This document shows, one piece after another, positions 9,429 through 18,428 of a stretch of 64,000 bases of DNA; positions within the stretch are counted from its first letter, which is position 1; every line of letters begins with the position of its first letter. The position numbers and the translations under genes are program-made. The stretch is from contig JACJYW010000005.1 of assembly GCA_020635955.1 (NCBI GenBank), forward strand, positions 186,001-250,000, given 5' to 3'. Under the pieces are notes generated by a model. The model worked only from the letters and a program-made list of their open reading frames with translations, made no database searches and was not told the origin of the DNA. Source of the DNA: Crocinitomicaceae bacterium (GTDB lineage Bacteria > Bacteroidota > Bacteroidia > Flavobacteriales_D > Crocinitomicaceae).

Positions 9429-10136
9429 TTATAGGTCAAGACGTCTCATTTTCCAAACACCAAAAATGGCTTCTTTGAAAATACCAGTACTCATCTTAGA
9501 TTGCCCGAATTCTCTATCCACAAAAGTAATGGGCACTTCAACCACCTTAAAACCGTGCTTGATAGCTGCATATTTCATACATATCTGAAAAGCATATCCC
9601 TTAAAAGTTACCGCATCAAAATTAATGGCCTCCAGCACTTTTCTATTGTAACACTTGAAACCAGCTGTAGTATCTTTAATTCTGATCCAAAGTATCATTC
9701 TAACATACCATGATGCAAAATATGAAAGCATTAACCTGGAAAGCGGCCAATTGGATACTTTTCCACCCTTTGTATATCTTGATCCAATTGAAAGATCAGC
9801 ACCATTTTTACAGGCATCCAGCAACCTTATCAGATCATCTGGGTTATGTGAAAAATCACAATCCATTTCAAAGAGGTATTCATATCCTCTATCCAATCCC
9901 CAGTTAAAACCATGCAAATAAGCTGTGCCTAAGCCAAGTTTACCAGATCTTTCTTCCATGAACAATTGATCAGGAAATTCTTTTTGAAGCTCACGTACTA
10001 TATTAGCAGTGCCATCCGGTGACCCATCATCAACAATTAATAAATGGAATTCTTCAGGCAGAGAAAACACCTTACGGATCATGTTCTCCACATTTTCCAT
10101 TTCGTTATATGTTGGTATGATGACTAGTTTCTTCAT
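9429..10136 (-). CDS. Polyprenol monophosphomannose synthase (GT2 glycosyltransferase)
   Basis: A 235-residue family 2 glycosyltransferase of the dolichol-phosphate mannosyltransferase type, transferring mannose from GDP-mannose to a polyprenyl phosphate at the inner membrane. The N-terminus VIIPTYNEMENV, the VDDGSPDGT nucleotide-binding motif (about residues 35-43), the MDCDFSHNP DxD-like motif (about 93-101) and the KDTTAGFKCY segment are all characteristic. It lacks the C-terminal membrane domain of longer family members, as is usual for the short bacterial form. It lies 45 nt upstream of pyrC on the same strand, though pyrC has its own promoter element. The donor sugar is inferred from family. 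Confidence 0.88.
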   Translation of the reverse strand: MKKLVIIPTYNEMENVENMIRKVFSLPEEFHLLIVDDGSPDGTANIVRELQKEFPDQLFMEERSGKLGLGTAYLHGFNWGLDRGYEYLFEMDCDFSHNPDDLIRLLDACKNGADLSIGSRYTKGGKVSNWPLSRLMLSYFASWYVRMILWIRIKDTTAGFKCYNRKVLEAINFDAVTFKGYAFQICMKYAAIKHGFKVVEVPITFVDREFGQSKMSTGIFKEAIFGVWKMRRLDL

Positions 10137-10265
10137 CTAAGAAAGATGCGCTAAGATAAAGTAAATTTGACTAAATCGTTTAGTGCTATTGATGAATACG
10201 AACGCATTTAACGAAATTTAAGCTCAATTATAACGTTATGCATTCAATCCTAAGCAAAATGGCCA

Positions 10266-10273
10266 TAACTTTG
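10266..10273 (+). promoter_or_regulatory. -7 promoter element of the LVIVD-type gene
   Basis: TAACTTTG, an exact consensus match, ends 5 nt before the ATG at 10279, so the transcript would be leaderless or start just inside the gene. A second match (TAAATTTG, 10162-10169) lies further upstream. Confidence 0.45.
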
Positions 10274-10278
10274 CGTAA

Positions 10279-11622
10279 ATGCACTTTTTGAGAGGTTTAA
10301 TTTCCATATTGATAATACTTTACTCTTTTCCAGGTATTAGCCAGGACGCAAAGAATGTGCTTTTATTGGATCATTGGATGGATACGAATCTCACCTTAGG
10401 CGTGGAAGATGCGCGTCTTTCAGATGTCTGGGGGTTCGATCAAAATGGAGGCTTGTATTGTGCAGTAGGGACCACTGAAGGAGTTTCTTTTTTTCAAATT
10501 GACCAGGGACAATTGAATTTGGTAGATGAGATGGCGGGTGCATTTCAGGGTTATACTGTAGTTCACCGTGATATGAAAACCTATAGAAATTACCTTTACG
10601 CCGTTGGTGATGAAGGGACGGCGACCTTACAAATTTTCGATCTTTCTTATTTACCTGATTCGGTTTCTAAAGTATATGACAGTAATGCTCTGTTTACGGT
10701 TTGTCATAATATCTATATAGATACCTTGAATGCCAAATTGTATGCCTGCGGATCAAATAATAATGGTATGAAGGTGATAGATATTTCAAATCCTGAGAAC
10801 CCAACACTTATTTACAATTATACACAGGTTCCATATGTCCATGATTGTTACGTAAGAAATGATACCGCATTTTTAAATTGTGGCTATGATGGATTAAAGA
10901 TCTACGATTTTTCTGGTGCAATACCTATTGAGTTGGGTCTGTTGGATTTTTATGCTGATCAGGGCTATAATCATTCAGGCTGGATGTCTCCAAATGGTAA
11001 GTTATATGCTTTTTGTGATGAGACACTGGGAGCAAAGATCAAGTTGTGCCAATTGAATGAATATTCTATGATCAAAGTTGATCAAACTTTTGGAACGGAT
11101 GATTATCTGAATTATACGCCCCATAATATTTATTTAACCAATGAGTTGGCCTTTGTTGCTTATTACAATGAAGGATTGAGAGTTTTTGATCTTGCAAGAT
11201 CACCCATAAAAGAAGTAGGTAAATATGATACTTTTCATCAGGAAACAGAGTATACATTGAATGGAGCATGGGGTATTTATGTGTTTGAAAAAGAAGAATT
11301 GATTCTGGTTAGTGATAGACAAAATGGATTATATCTTTTATCGTTTCCAATTGCCCTGTATGAAGCGAGTAACTCTCAAATATCGGTTTATAATACTCCA
11401 TTTGTGGATGGTCAAAGCATCTTGCTTCCAAAGGACCTGTTTTTAGAGGATGATCTTACATTTACTATATCAGATATTGATGGGAAAGTAATTTATAAGC
11501 AGGCATCTTATGTTAATTGGGTCAATTTACCACAAACCCTCTCGGCAGGCTCCTATGTTTATGGAATCTATGATAAAGATGGCAAGCTGATCGATTCAGG
11601 AAAGTTTGTCAAAGCAAATTAG
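10279..11622 (+). CDS. Secreted LVIVD / choice-of-anchor B-like repeat protein with T9SS-like C-terminus
   Basis: A 447-residue exported protein (signal peptide about residues 1-21, ending PGISQ). Residues about 25-360 contain repeated blade-like units of the LVIVD type: MKVIDISNPENP, LKIYDFSGAIPIELG, LRVFDLARSPIKEVG and VHDCYV/PHNIYL strands. These are typical of the choice-of-anchor B family beta-propeller proteins. The last 75 residues (ISVYNTPFVDGQSI, FTISDIDGKVIYKQ, LSAGSYVYGIYDKDGK) resemble a T9SS type A sorting domain, although the usual YPNP is replaced by YNTP. Surface or released location is inferred. The start could also be the TTG at 10288, given the promoter position. Confidence 0.75.
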   Translation: MHFLRGLISILIILYSFPGISQDAKNVLLLDHWMDTNLTLGVEDARLSDVWGFDQNGGLYCAVGTTEGVSFFQIDQGQLNLVDEMAGAFQGYTVVHRDMKTYRNYLYAVGDEGTATLQIFDLSYLPDSVSKVYDSNALFTVCHNIYIDTLNAKLYACGSNNNGMKVIDISNPENPTLIYNYTQVPYVHDCYVRNDTAFLNCGYDGLKIYDFSGAIPIELGLLDFYADQGYNHSGWMSPNGKLYAFCDETLGAKIKLCQLNEYSMIKVDQTFGTDDYLNYTPHNIYLTNELAFVAYYNEGLRVFDLARSPIKEVGKYDTFHQETEYTLNGAWGIYVFEKEELILVSDRQNGLYLLSFPIALYEASNSQISVYNTPFVDGQSILLPKDLFLEDDLTFTISDIDGKVIYKQASYVNWVNLPQTLSAGSYVYGIYDKDGKLIDSGKFVKAN

Positions 11623-11712
11623 GGATCTGCTTTTAAAAAAGGGTTGTTCATAACTATCCCTTATCATTGGAAAACAGCTGTTTTTTCTTCTCAATTTTGT
11701 AGTTGAAGAGTT

Positions 11713-12675
11713 ATGTTAAGATCAATTACATATCTAATGGTCACAATGGTAATTGTGGCTTGTGTTCCTGCTAAGAAATATCAGGAATTAGAAGCGAAGT
11801 ACAATAAGTGTCAGTCAGAAAGTGCTGAGTTTAAAACCAAATCTATCGATTGTGAGAATCGAATGAAAGAGCTGGAATCTCAGTTGGATCTGATGAAGGC
11901 AGATTATGCTCAAATGAAAAAAGACACTACTGAGCTTGGAAACAAATACCGCATGCTTCAGGTGGAGTATGATAGAGTTAATGAAACCAACAAATCCCTA
12001 GAAGATAAATATGCCAAGATGATGAAGTCAGGATCATCTGAAACCGCTAAGTTGGTAAATGACCTGGAAGGAACAAGAATAGAACTTCAAAAGAAAGAAG
12101 ATCGATTGAATCAGTTGGAGAAAGAATTGAATGCACGTGAGCTAGCGCTAAATCAAAAGGAGGCAAGGATCAACGAATTGGAAGGAATTATTGCCGCCCA
12201 GCAACAAGCTTTTAAGGAGCTTAAAGAAAAAATTACGAACGCACTAAGAGGATTTGAGGATAAAGGTATTTCTGTAGTGGAGAAAGATGGAAAAATTTAT
12301 GTATCAATGGAAGCCAAGCTGCTCTTTGCTTCAGGTAGTACAGCTGTTGGAACTGAAGGTAAGGGTGTGTTAATAGATTTGGCCAAAGTTCTTGAATCTC
12401 AAAAAGATATAGATATTATTGTTGAGGGACATACAGATGCTGATCCAATGAAGAGCAGTGCGCATCCAAAAGACAATTGGGAACTAAGTGTATTACGCGC
12501 TACATCTGTGGTGAAGATCATGTTAGAGAACAGTGAAATGGACCCTAAGCAGATATCGGCTTCAGGTCGTTCAGAATATCATCCGGTTGATCCTAACGAT
12601 AAGGCAAAGAACCGAAGAATTGAGATCATCATATCACCAGATCTGAGTGAATTATTTGATTTGATCTCCTCTTAA
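11713..12675 (+). CDS. OmpA family lipoprotein with coiled coil
   Basis: A 320-residue envelope protein. A short signal sequence ends in a probable lipobox (VIVAC, Cys17). Residues about 20-180 are a long charged coiled coil with heptad-like leucines. Residues about 205-310 form an OmpA/MotB domain that binds peptidoglycan: LLFASGSTAV, then IIVEGHTDADP, NWELSVLRA with the diaminopimelate-contacting aspartate region, and the terminal KNRRIEIII. It would tether the outer membrane to the cell wall. The gene is alone, with a strong terminator after it. Bacteroidota commonly carry several such paralogs; this is not the main OmpA porin because it lacks the barrel. Confidence 0.88.
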   Translation: MLRSITYLMVTMVIVACVPAKKYQELEAKYNKCQSESAEFKTKSIDCENRMKELESQLDLMKADYAQMKKDTTELGNKYRMLQVEYDRVNETNKSLEDKYAKMMKSGSSETAKLVNDLEGTRIELQKKEDRLNQLEKELNARELALNQKEARINELEGIIAAQQQAFKELKEKITNALRGFEDKGISVVEKDGKIYVSMEAKLLFASGSTAVGTEGKGVLIDLAKVLESQKDIDIIVEGHTDADPMKSSAHPKDNWELSVLRATSVVKIMLENSEMDPKQISASGRSEYHPVDPNDKAKNRRIEIIISPDLSELFDLISS

Positions 12676-12703
12676 AAAAGCTACAACAACAAACCAAATA
12701 CCT

Positions 12704-12738
12704 AAAGCCTCTCCACTGCTACCGGAGGGGCTTTTATT
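12704..12738 (+). terminator. Rho-independent terminator of the OmpA lipoprotein gene
   Basis: An 11-bp stem AAAGCCTCTCC / GGAGGGGCTTT with one T-G pair and a 9-nt loop (12704-12734), followed by TATTTTAT. The stem core resembles that of the terminator at 7652. Confidence 0.85.
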
Positions 12739-12913
12739 TTATATTTACGCTCGTTTTAAAATGAGGGGGATTATTCTATGATCCGGACAGGGTTATCCTT
12801 TGCAAATTTGACAGAATAGTTCACTGTGTTCACATCCTCGTGTTCATTCGCACAAGTTAAAGCAAGCTTTACTTTTGCTCATTCTCACTCTGATTCTCAT
12901 TCTGTTAAATTTG

Positions 12914-12998
12914 CGGAGAGAGGGGGATTCGAACCCCCGTTACGTTTCCGTAAACACGCTTTCCAAGCGTGCGCGTTCAGCCACTCTGCCACCTCTCC
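12914..12998 (-). tRNA. tRNA-Ser (anticodon GGA)
   Basis: On the minus strand the 7-bp acceptor GGAGAGG pairs with TCTCTCC, and the discriminator is G (12914). The anticodon loop TTGGAAA gives GGA, reading UCC/UCU. The long variable arm (stem TTACG/CGTAA) and the GGGGG-TTCGAAT-CCCCC T-arm are typical of class II serine tRNA. CCA is not encoded. About 240 nt on its 3' side (12676-12913) hold no gene, only the OmpA-gene terminator and an imperfect inverted repeat. Confidence 0.97.
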
Positions 12999-13074
12999 GT
13001 ATATATTTTGCACGCTTTTAATGAGGCCGTGCATTTCCCGAAGCTTCAGGACCACCTCTCCTTTGTGAGGGCAC

Positions 13075-13082
13075 CAAAGGTA
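13075..13082 (-). promoter_or_regulatory. Possible -7 element for tRNA-Ser
   Basis: The minus strand reads TACCTTTG, matching TAnnTTTG, 76 nt before the tRNA 5' end. No -33 at standard spacing, so support is modest. Confidence 0.35.
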
Positions 13083-13096
13083 ATCATTTGAAAGAC

Positions 13097-13125
13097 AAAA
13101 GGAGACCTTTTTTGGGCCTCCTTTT
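13097..13125 (-). terminator. Probable terminator hairpin downstream of the 940-residue T9SS gene
   Basis: Stem AAAAGGAG / CTCCTTTT extended past one mismatch by CC/GG, with a T-rich loop (13108-13114). It lies about 75 nt after the stop of the minus-strand T9SS gene and before the tRNA-Ser promoter region. Both strands have flanking T, so direction is inferred from context. Confidence 0.5.
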
Positions 13126-13200
13126 CAATATTAATTTTGTAAGAATTAATCGTTTAATGCGTATCACTCAAATCATTCAACAGAAAGACTATAATCGGAT

Positions 13201-16023
13201 CTACTGCTTAACCAATTTAATGTGTTCTGCTTTATCTTCTGCGCGAATGGTGATGATATAAACACCATTTTTAAAATTAGAAACATTGATTTCAGCCACT
13301 TGTTGACTTGCAATATCGGTGTAAATAAGCTGTCCAGCGAGTGTGTGTATACATATAGCTGATCCAACTGGAATTTGGGTGATCATTATCAAATTGTTGG
13401 CAGGATTAGGATATACAAAGGCTTGCCAATTCTTTGAATTTTCAATAATTCCAATATTGTTATATGGACCATCAAAAGGCGCATAAAAATCAAAATCCTG
13501 TCCACATGGAGTTAGGTTATTATAGAAATAAGATCTGGCAGAATCTGTATTGGCCATTAAAGCTTCATGACTTGTGTATCCACCTCCTGTGCTTTCCATA
13601 CCTGTGATATAACAAATATCAAAGAAAATTGTATCACCTGATGCAAGATCAAAAGGGCCTGAACTACCAACCATTCTTCTATCATTAGGAACATTACTTT
13701 CTCCGGCTTCAGACCAATCAAATCCAGGATCTACTCCTCCCGTACCACCAAATAATGTATCATCTCCACCGGGAAAGGCGTAATCAGATTCTTGAGAAGA
13801 ACTGTTATGCCCTGTACCACCGTAAGTCAGGTGAGTTCCATCATTCCAAATAGATTGTAACATATGATAGTTGTTCACAAGGGATGTTGGATCTCCTGTC
13901 ACGCCTCCTGAATTGTTATAATACATGGAGTTTGTTAACCCTAATCTTTCATTATCGGCAATACCATCTCCATAACCAAATCCATTTACACTCTCTCCTG
14001 AACCAATGCCAAATGCATTATCTGCAGCATCAATGTTTTGTTTACTTCCTAAAATACTATAGCCCTGTTCAGGTCCTGTTAGACTGGCATTCATTCCATA
14101 AATTAATCCTCTTGAAGGATCAGTAGCTATATAATCATCATTGAAAACGAGAATATCAAAATCATTAAAATTCCCTATCCACGTGCTGTCAAAGTTCATT
14201 CCTGATTTATTAATGACTTCATAATAAACGAATAATGTATTTTGAAGACTTGAATCTTGTCCGCAATCAAAACCATAAACGTATTCGAATATTTGAGCAT
14301 TAATTCTGTTGACATTGGCAATACAGTTTTCAGCAGTATCTATATTGACGTCATTGTAGATCGACAATACGCAATAATCACCTTTAATTAGTGGATACTC
14401 ACCTTCTTCGGGATTGTATGTTCCATTATTGTTAATGTCTTTAAAACGCGCAAGATCTTGATCTTGACCTTTACTCATATCTCCGTGTGCCGGCCAGTTC
14501 ATAATTACTTCTGGTATGGTATAATTGTTATCACCATTTTGAAACGCCATGATGTGCGCATCAATTTCGTCTCTCGTGATTTTCCAAACTCTTTCCCAAT
14601 TATCTTTTTCGGCAGATGTATAATCGTTTTGATTCGTAATTGGTCCACTACGATAAAGATCAGTAAAGAATGAAGAGGTAGAATGAATTAGATCAGATTC
14701 ATCTTGTGCCGCTATTAAAAGACTAGTGTTATAAATGGTACTTTCATTCGGCACCGTACCTCCAGTGCCTTGCACTTTATAGGCTGCATAATTATTGTAT
14801 TCATGAAAATTTCTACTATTTGAAGAAATTCCTGCGTCAATATTATTAACCAACAGATGCATTACTGGGGATATAGCTTCTGTTTTTGGTGACTCATTGG
14901 AATTGAATAATAGAAATGCTGCCCCATTCTGATAATTGTCCGAACATTCCTGATATCCGTCGTAGTCTATACCACTTCCAAAAATATCATCCCCACTTGT
15001 TTCTATGTCTGTAATAGCGGTAGTTTTAAATTCGTATTCGTCTGTAATACTCGTACTTATTCTAGTAATTGCACCCGTTTTACTTCCAGAAATCTGTGCT
15101 CTGCCAGCAATTATGATCTCATTATTTAATAATTCTAGATCTGTATGAATATTGGCATATTGAACATTGAAAGTTTGATCAGAAATAACAGCTCCCGAAG
15201 TAGAGACTTCCATTAATCTGATTGGATTATCGACAGCAGAAAAAGCACCAAATTCTTTATTGATCAAGATTAGATAGTTATCGTTTTTAAGTTCAAAATC
15301 TGTCATTTTTCCATTTGGAGAATAGATCTTGAAATGTTCAGTTATAGATAGAGAAGCATCTAAAACGACAATGTTAATTGTGTCAGGTGAAGTGTTGTAT
15401 GCGGTTATTATTGTAGATCCGTTCGTCTCTACGAAATGGTCATGATCAGGTGTATTTGCATAGAAAGTGTTATAGCCAATAGCTTGTTGATCAAGAATAT
15501 TCAAATTTGGATCTAGTAAAATAAGTTGGATACTGTCATTCTCATCTTCATATATACTTAAGATATCACCAGTACTTGTAAAACTCATTTCATTTTGATA
15601 TCTGTTGTTGTTGATGCTTCCATGACTGAATTCAACAGAATCGATTAAGGTTCCGTTAAGGTCAAATTGATAGATGATGGATTTGCAGCTAGCAGCAAAA
15701 AACAGATAGTCCTGAACATAGATTGAAGTGGCATTGACTAAAATGTCACATGTTGAAGAATATGTATTGGAATATTGTGAGTGAGCTACGGAGGTGTTCC
15801 AAACGGTATTACCAAATTCATCAATTTTAGTGACAATAGTAGTTGGGACTGAATTAATATAACGCATTTGAGTCGTGTAATAGTCTTCTGTCGCTATATC
15901 CTTGTGAACATATGTTCCTGTTCTCAAGGCCATATCACCCGTATAATGGTAACCTTTGGTAATTTGTGAAGATCCCACAAGAGGAATTAGAATTGTAAAA
16001 AGAAACAAAAGGGTATTTCTCAT
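13201..16023 (-). CDS. Large secreted T9SS type A sorting domain protein
   Basis: A 940-residue exported protein. The signal peptide is about residues 1-19 (MRNTLLFLFTILIPLVGSSQ). Residues about 25-330 look like repeated beta-strand units with LLDPNLNILDQQ and VVLDASLSI motifs, suggestive of a propeller. The middle region carries an aspartate-rich calcium-binding-like loop (DINNNGTYNPEEGEYP) and many glycine/asparagine-rich strands. Residues about 865-940 are a T9SS sorting domain (AFVYPNPANN, GVYIITI, ending HIKLVKQ). No enzyme motif was recognised, and the role at the cell surface is unknown. It is monocistronic, with its promoter somewhere in 16024-16170, where I found no exact -7 match. 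Confidence 0.8.
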   Translation of the reverse strand: MRNTLLFLFTILIPLVGSSQITKGYHYTGDMALRTGTYVHKDIATEDYYTTQMRYINSVPTTIVTKIDEFGNTVWNTSVAHSQYSNTYSSTCDILVNATSIYVQDYLFFAASCKSIIYQFDLNGTLIDSVEFSHGSINNNRYQNEMSFTSTGDILSIYEDENDSIQLILLDPNLNILDQQAIGYNTFYANTPDHDHFVETNGSTIITAYNTSPDTINIVVLDASLSITEHFKIYSPNGKMTDFELKNDNYLILINKEFGAFSAVDNPIRLMEVSTSGAVISDQTFNVQYANIHTDLELLNNEIIIAGRAQISGSKTGAITRISTSITDEYEFKTTAITDIETSGDDIFGSGIDYDGYQECSDNYQNGAAFLLFNSNESPKTEAISPVMHLLVNNIDAGISSNSRNFHEYNNYAAYKVQGTGGTVPNESTIYNTSLLIAAQDESDLIHSTSSFFTDLYRSGPITNQNDYTSAEKDNWERVWKITRDEIDAHIMAFQNGDNNYTIPEVIMNWPAHGDMSKGQDQDLARFKDINNNGTYNPEEGEYPLIKGDYCVLSIYNDVNIDTAENCIANVNRINAQIFEYVYGFDCGQDSSLQNTLFVYYEVINKSGMNFDSTWIGNFNDFDILVFNDDYIATDPSRGLIYGMNASLTGPEQGYSILGSKQNIDAADNAFGIGSGESVNGFGYGDGIADNERLGLTNSMYYNNSGGVTGDPTSLVNNYHMLQSIWNDGTHLTYGGTGHNSSSQESDYAFPGGDDTLFGGTGGVDPGFDWSEAGESNVPNDRRMVGSSGPFDLASGDTIFFDICYITGMESTGGGYTSHEALMANTDSARSYFYNNLTPCGQDFDFYAPFDGPYNNIGIIENSKNWQAFVYPNPANNLIMITQIPVGSAICIHTLAGQLIYTDIASQQVAEINVSNFKNGVYIITIRAEDKAEHIKLVKQ

Positions 16024-16170
16024 GATTTTTAATGTTTTGGATTAAGCTTCAAAGAAAAGCATTTCAATTGGAAATGAACATATTGAAAGAAAAAAGTTCA
16101 CCTAATATTATATCGATCTATCCTAAGCTGACGCCAATATAATAGACTCAAAGTGATCTACTTAATAAAC

Positions 16171-16207
16171 AAAAGAGCAAGGATCTAGCCTTGCTCTTTT
16201 TTTGTCT
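16171..16207 (-). terminator. Terminator of the clpP-clpX-oxygenase operon
   Basis: A 12-bp perfect stem AAAAGAGCAAGG / CCTTGCTCTTTT with a 6-nt ATCTAG loop (16171-16200). It lies just after the stop of the 2OG oxygenase gene on the minus strand. T-rich sequence on both sides would allow two-way termination. Confidence 0.85.
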
Positions 16208-16220
16208 TTTCAAAATTGAA

Positions 16221-17192
16221 TTATACCTTCTTCAATCCTAATTCTATCAATCGCTCAGTTAGGAATTCTCCGGCTGTGCAATCTTCATAATGTTTTGGAT
16301 TTTCATCCGTGATGCAGGTCTCTAAACAAGTAAGATCCATATCAGATCTTGGATGTAAAAAGAATGGAGTTGAATATCTTGGAGTTAACCATGACTCTTC
16401 TCTAGGCGTGATCACTCTGTGTTGCGTAGATCTGAATCTATCATTCGTTAATCTCGCCAACATATCACCAATGTTGATCACGATCTCATCTTCAGCAGGA
16501 CTTACGGGAATCCATTGCCCGTCCAATGTTTGGGCTTGTAAACCTTCAGCAGATCCACCCATTAATAAGGTGATCAGATTAATGTCTCCATGTGCTGCTG
16601 CTCTCACAGCTCCCGGAGGAATTTGTGATTTGTCTTTTACCGGATAATAATGCAACAATCGTAAGATGCTGTTTCCGTTATGGATCTTGTCATCAAAATA
16701 GTTTTCAGGTAGATCCAGATACAATGCAGTTGCTCTTAAAAGATTTCTTCCAGTACTCTCAAATGTTTGATAAACTTCTTGAGTTACCTTTTCAAAATCC
16801 TGGATCACATCATTTGATGGGAAAATATTGTCAGGATACTCTGATTTAATAGGATCGTTATCTGTTACTGTTTGTCCAACATGGTAGAATTCCTTGATGT
16901 CTGGAACAGTTTGACCTTTTGCACTTTCTTTGTTTTTGGAAATGTATCCTCTTTGTCCGTGATTAGCTTCGTCTTCAAAAGATTTTTTAACATCATCTGA
17001 AAGAGCAAAAAAGGCCTTAGAAACCTCAAAAAGTCTTGCTTTTAAAGCTTCACTTACACCGTGATTTCTAACAATGGCAAATCCCATATTTGAGAAAGAA
17101 TCTCCAAAATCCTGGATGAATTGTGACCTTTTATTGAGGTCACCAGAGGTGTAGTCGTGGTAATCAACTACTGCGATCTTATTTTTATCCAT
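16221..17192 (-). CDS. Isopenicillin N synthase-like 2-oxoglutarate/Fe(II) oxygenase
   Basis: A 323-residue member of the isopenicillin N synthase/2OG-Fe(II) oxygenase superfamily. The iron triad is visible as His201 and Asp203 (AAHGDINLITLL) and His258 (STQHRV). Arg272 and Ser274 (TPRYSTPFF) would hold the 2-oxoglutarate carboxylate. The N-terminal DIOX_N region includes GFAIVRNHGV. Substrate is unknown; such enzymes act on small molecules, and beta-lactam synthesis is not implied. Its start lies 2 nt after the clpX stop, so it is the last gene of the clpP-clpX transcript, ending at a strong terminator. The functional link to proteolysis is not obvious. Confidence 0.88.
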   Translation of the reverse strand: MDKNKIAVVDYHDYTSGDLNKRSQFIQDFGDSFSNMGFAIVRNHGVSEALKARLFEVSKAFFALSDDVKKSFEDEANHGQRGYISKNKESAKGQTVPDIKEFYHVGQTVTDNDPIKSEYPDNIFPSNDVIQDFEKVTQEVYQTFESTGRNLLRATALYLDLPENYFDDKIHNGNSILRLLHYYPVKDKSQIPPGAVRAAAHGDINLITLLMGGSAEGLQAQTLDGQWIPVSPAEDEIVINIGDMLARLTNDRFRSTQHRVITPREESWLTPRYSTPFFLHPRSDMDLTCLETCITDENPKHYEDCTAGEFLTERLIELGLKKV

Positions 17193-17194
17193 AG

Positions 17195-18424
17195 TTACGC
17201 AATTTTCAGCTTGGCCAATTTTGATCTCTCAAATTTGGATTCAGCATATTCCAATGTAATTCTAAGTTCTGTAGTGTCTTTTTGTGAAGGGATATCAAAC
17301 ATAGCATCATTCAAGATCGCTTCACAGATCGATCTTAAACCTCTTGCTCCTAATTTATATTCCAGTGCTTTTTCAACAATAAAATCCAACACTTCTGCGT
17401 CAAATTTCAAGTTCACACCATCCAATTCAAAGAGCTGAGTGTATTGTTTGATCAATGCATTTTTTGGCTCAGATAATATCCTTCTTAATGCCTTTTCATC
17501 TAACGGATTCAAGTAGGTCAATACTGGCATCCTACCAATCAATTCAGGGATCAAGCCAAATTCTTTAATGTCAGATGGAATAACATATTGAAGTAAATTT
17601 TCTGTATCCAGCTTTTCTTCTTTAGAAGAGAAACCTATTAGGTTCGTGTTTACACGTCTACCAATGATCTTCTCGATACCGTCAAATGCTCCTCCGGCAA
17701 TGAAGAGGATATTTTTAGTATCCACCTTGATCATTTTTTGCTCCGGATGTTTTCTACCTCCCTGTGGTGGAACATTTACCTCCGTTCCTTCCAATAACTT
17801 TAATAAGGCTTGTTGTACTCCCTCTCCTGAAACATCTCTGGTTATAGAAGGATTGTCAGATTTACGCGCAATTTTATCGATCTCATCAATAAAGACAATT
17901 CCTTTTTCGGCAGCCTCAACATTGTAATCGGCAGCCTGTAGCAAGCGAGATAGAATAGATTCTACATCTTCACCTACGTATCCGGCTTCTGTGAGTACAG
18001 TTGCATCTGCAATGCAAAAAGGTACATTAAGCGAACGCGCAATGGTTTTTGCAAGTAATGTTTTTCCCGTTCCGGTTCTTCCTACCAGGATAACATTTGA
18101 TTTGTCAATCTCAATGTCCAAATTGCTCTCTGAAAGCGTTAGCCTTTTATAGTGGTTGTATACAGCCACTGAAAGCACTTTTTTGGCGTCATCCTGACCT
18201 ATTACGTAATCATCTAACTGTTCTTTGATCTGATGTGGCGTAAGCAATTTGAAATCATGATTAACTTTTTGTTTATGATCATGTTTCTTTTGCTCTTCAA
18301 TGATACCATGAGCCTGTTCAATACAAGATGAACAAATATGCCCGGTAAGTCCTGCAATCAGGATACCAGTATCAATTTTAGAGCGTCCACAAAAGGAACA
18401 ATTTATGTTTTCTTCTTTCGCCAT
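17195..18424 (-). CDS. clpX: ATP-dependent Clp protease ATP-binding subunit ClpX
   Basis: AAA+ unfoldase that feeds tagged proteins into ClpP. The 409 residues include the N-terminal zinc-binding domain with Cys9, Cys12, Cys31 and Cys34. Walker A is GRTGTGKT (115-122), with Arg where many homologs have Pro. The pore loop GYVGED, Walker B VFIDEIDKIA, the RKH loop (GGRKHPEQ) and the C-terminal small domain (GARGLRSICEAIL) follow. It lies 4 nt downstream of clpP in the classic order clpP-clpX and is followed directly by the 2OG oxygenase gene. Confidence 0.98.
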   Translation of the reverse strand: MAKEENINCSFCGRSKIDTGILIAGLTGHICSSCIEQAHGIIEEQKKHDHKQKVNHDFKLLTPHQIKEQLDDYVIGQDDAKKVLSVAVYNHYKRLTLSESNLDIEIDKSNVILVGRTGTGKTLLAKTIARSLNVPFCIADATVLTEAGYVGEDVESILSRLLQAADYNVEAAEKGIVFIDEIDKIARKSDNPSITRDVSGEGVQQALLKLLEGTEVNVPPQGGRKHPEQKMIKVDTKNILFIAGGAFDGIEKIIGRRVNTNLIGFSSKEEKLDTENLLQYVIPSDIKEFGLIPELIGRMPVLTYLNPLDEKALRRILSEPKNALIKQYTQLFELDGVNLKFDAEVLDFIVEKALEYKLGARGLRSICEAILNDAMFDIPSQKDTTELRITLEYAESKFERSKLAKLKIA

Positions 18425-18428
18425 TTAA

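Noticed and set aside
10162..10169. Second TAAATTTG upstream of the LVIVD-type gene
   Set aside because: More than 100 nt from the start and no -33 partner; the element at 10266 is better placed, so it was not listed separately.
12826..13068. 80-residue plus-strand frame across the tRNA-Ser region
   Set aside because: Runs through the tRNA gene in antisense; a class of spurious ORF often seen opposite tRNAs.
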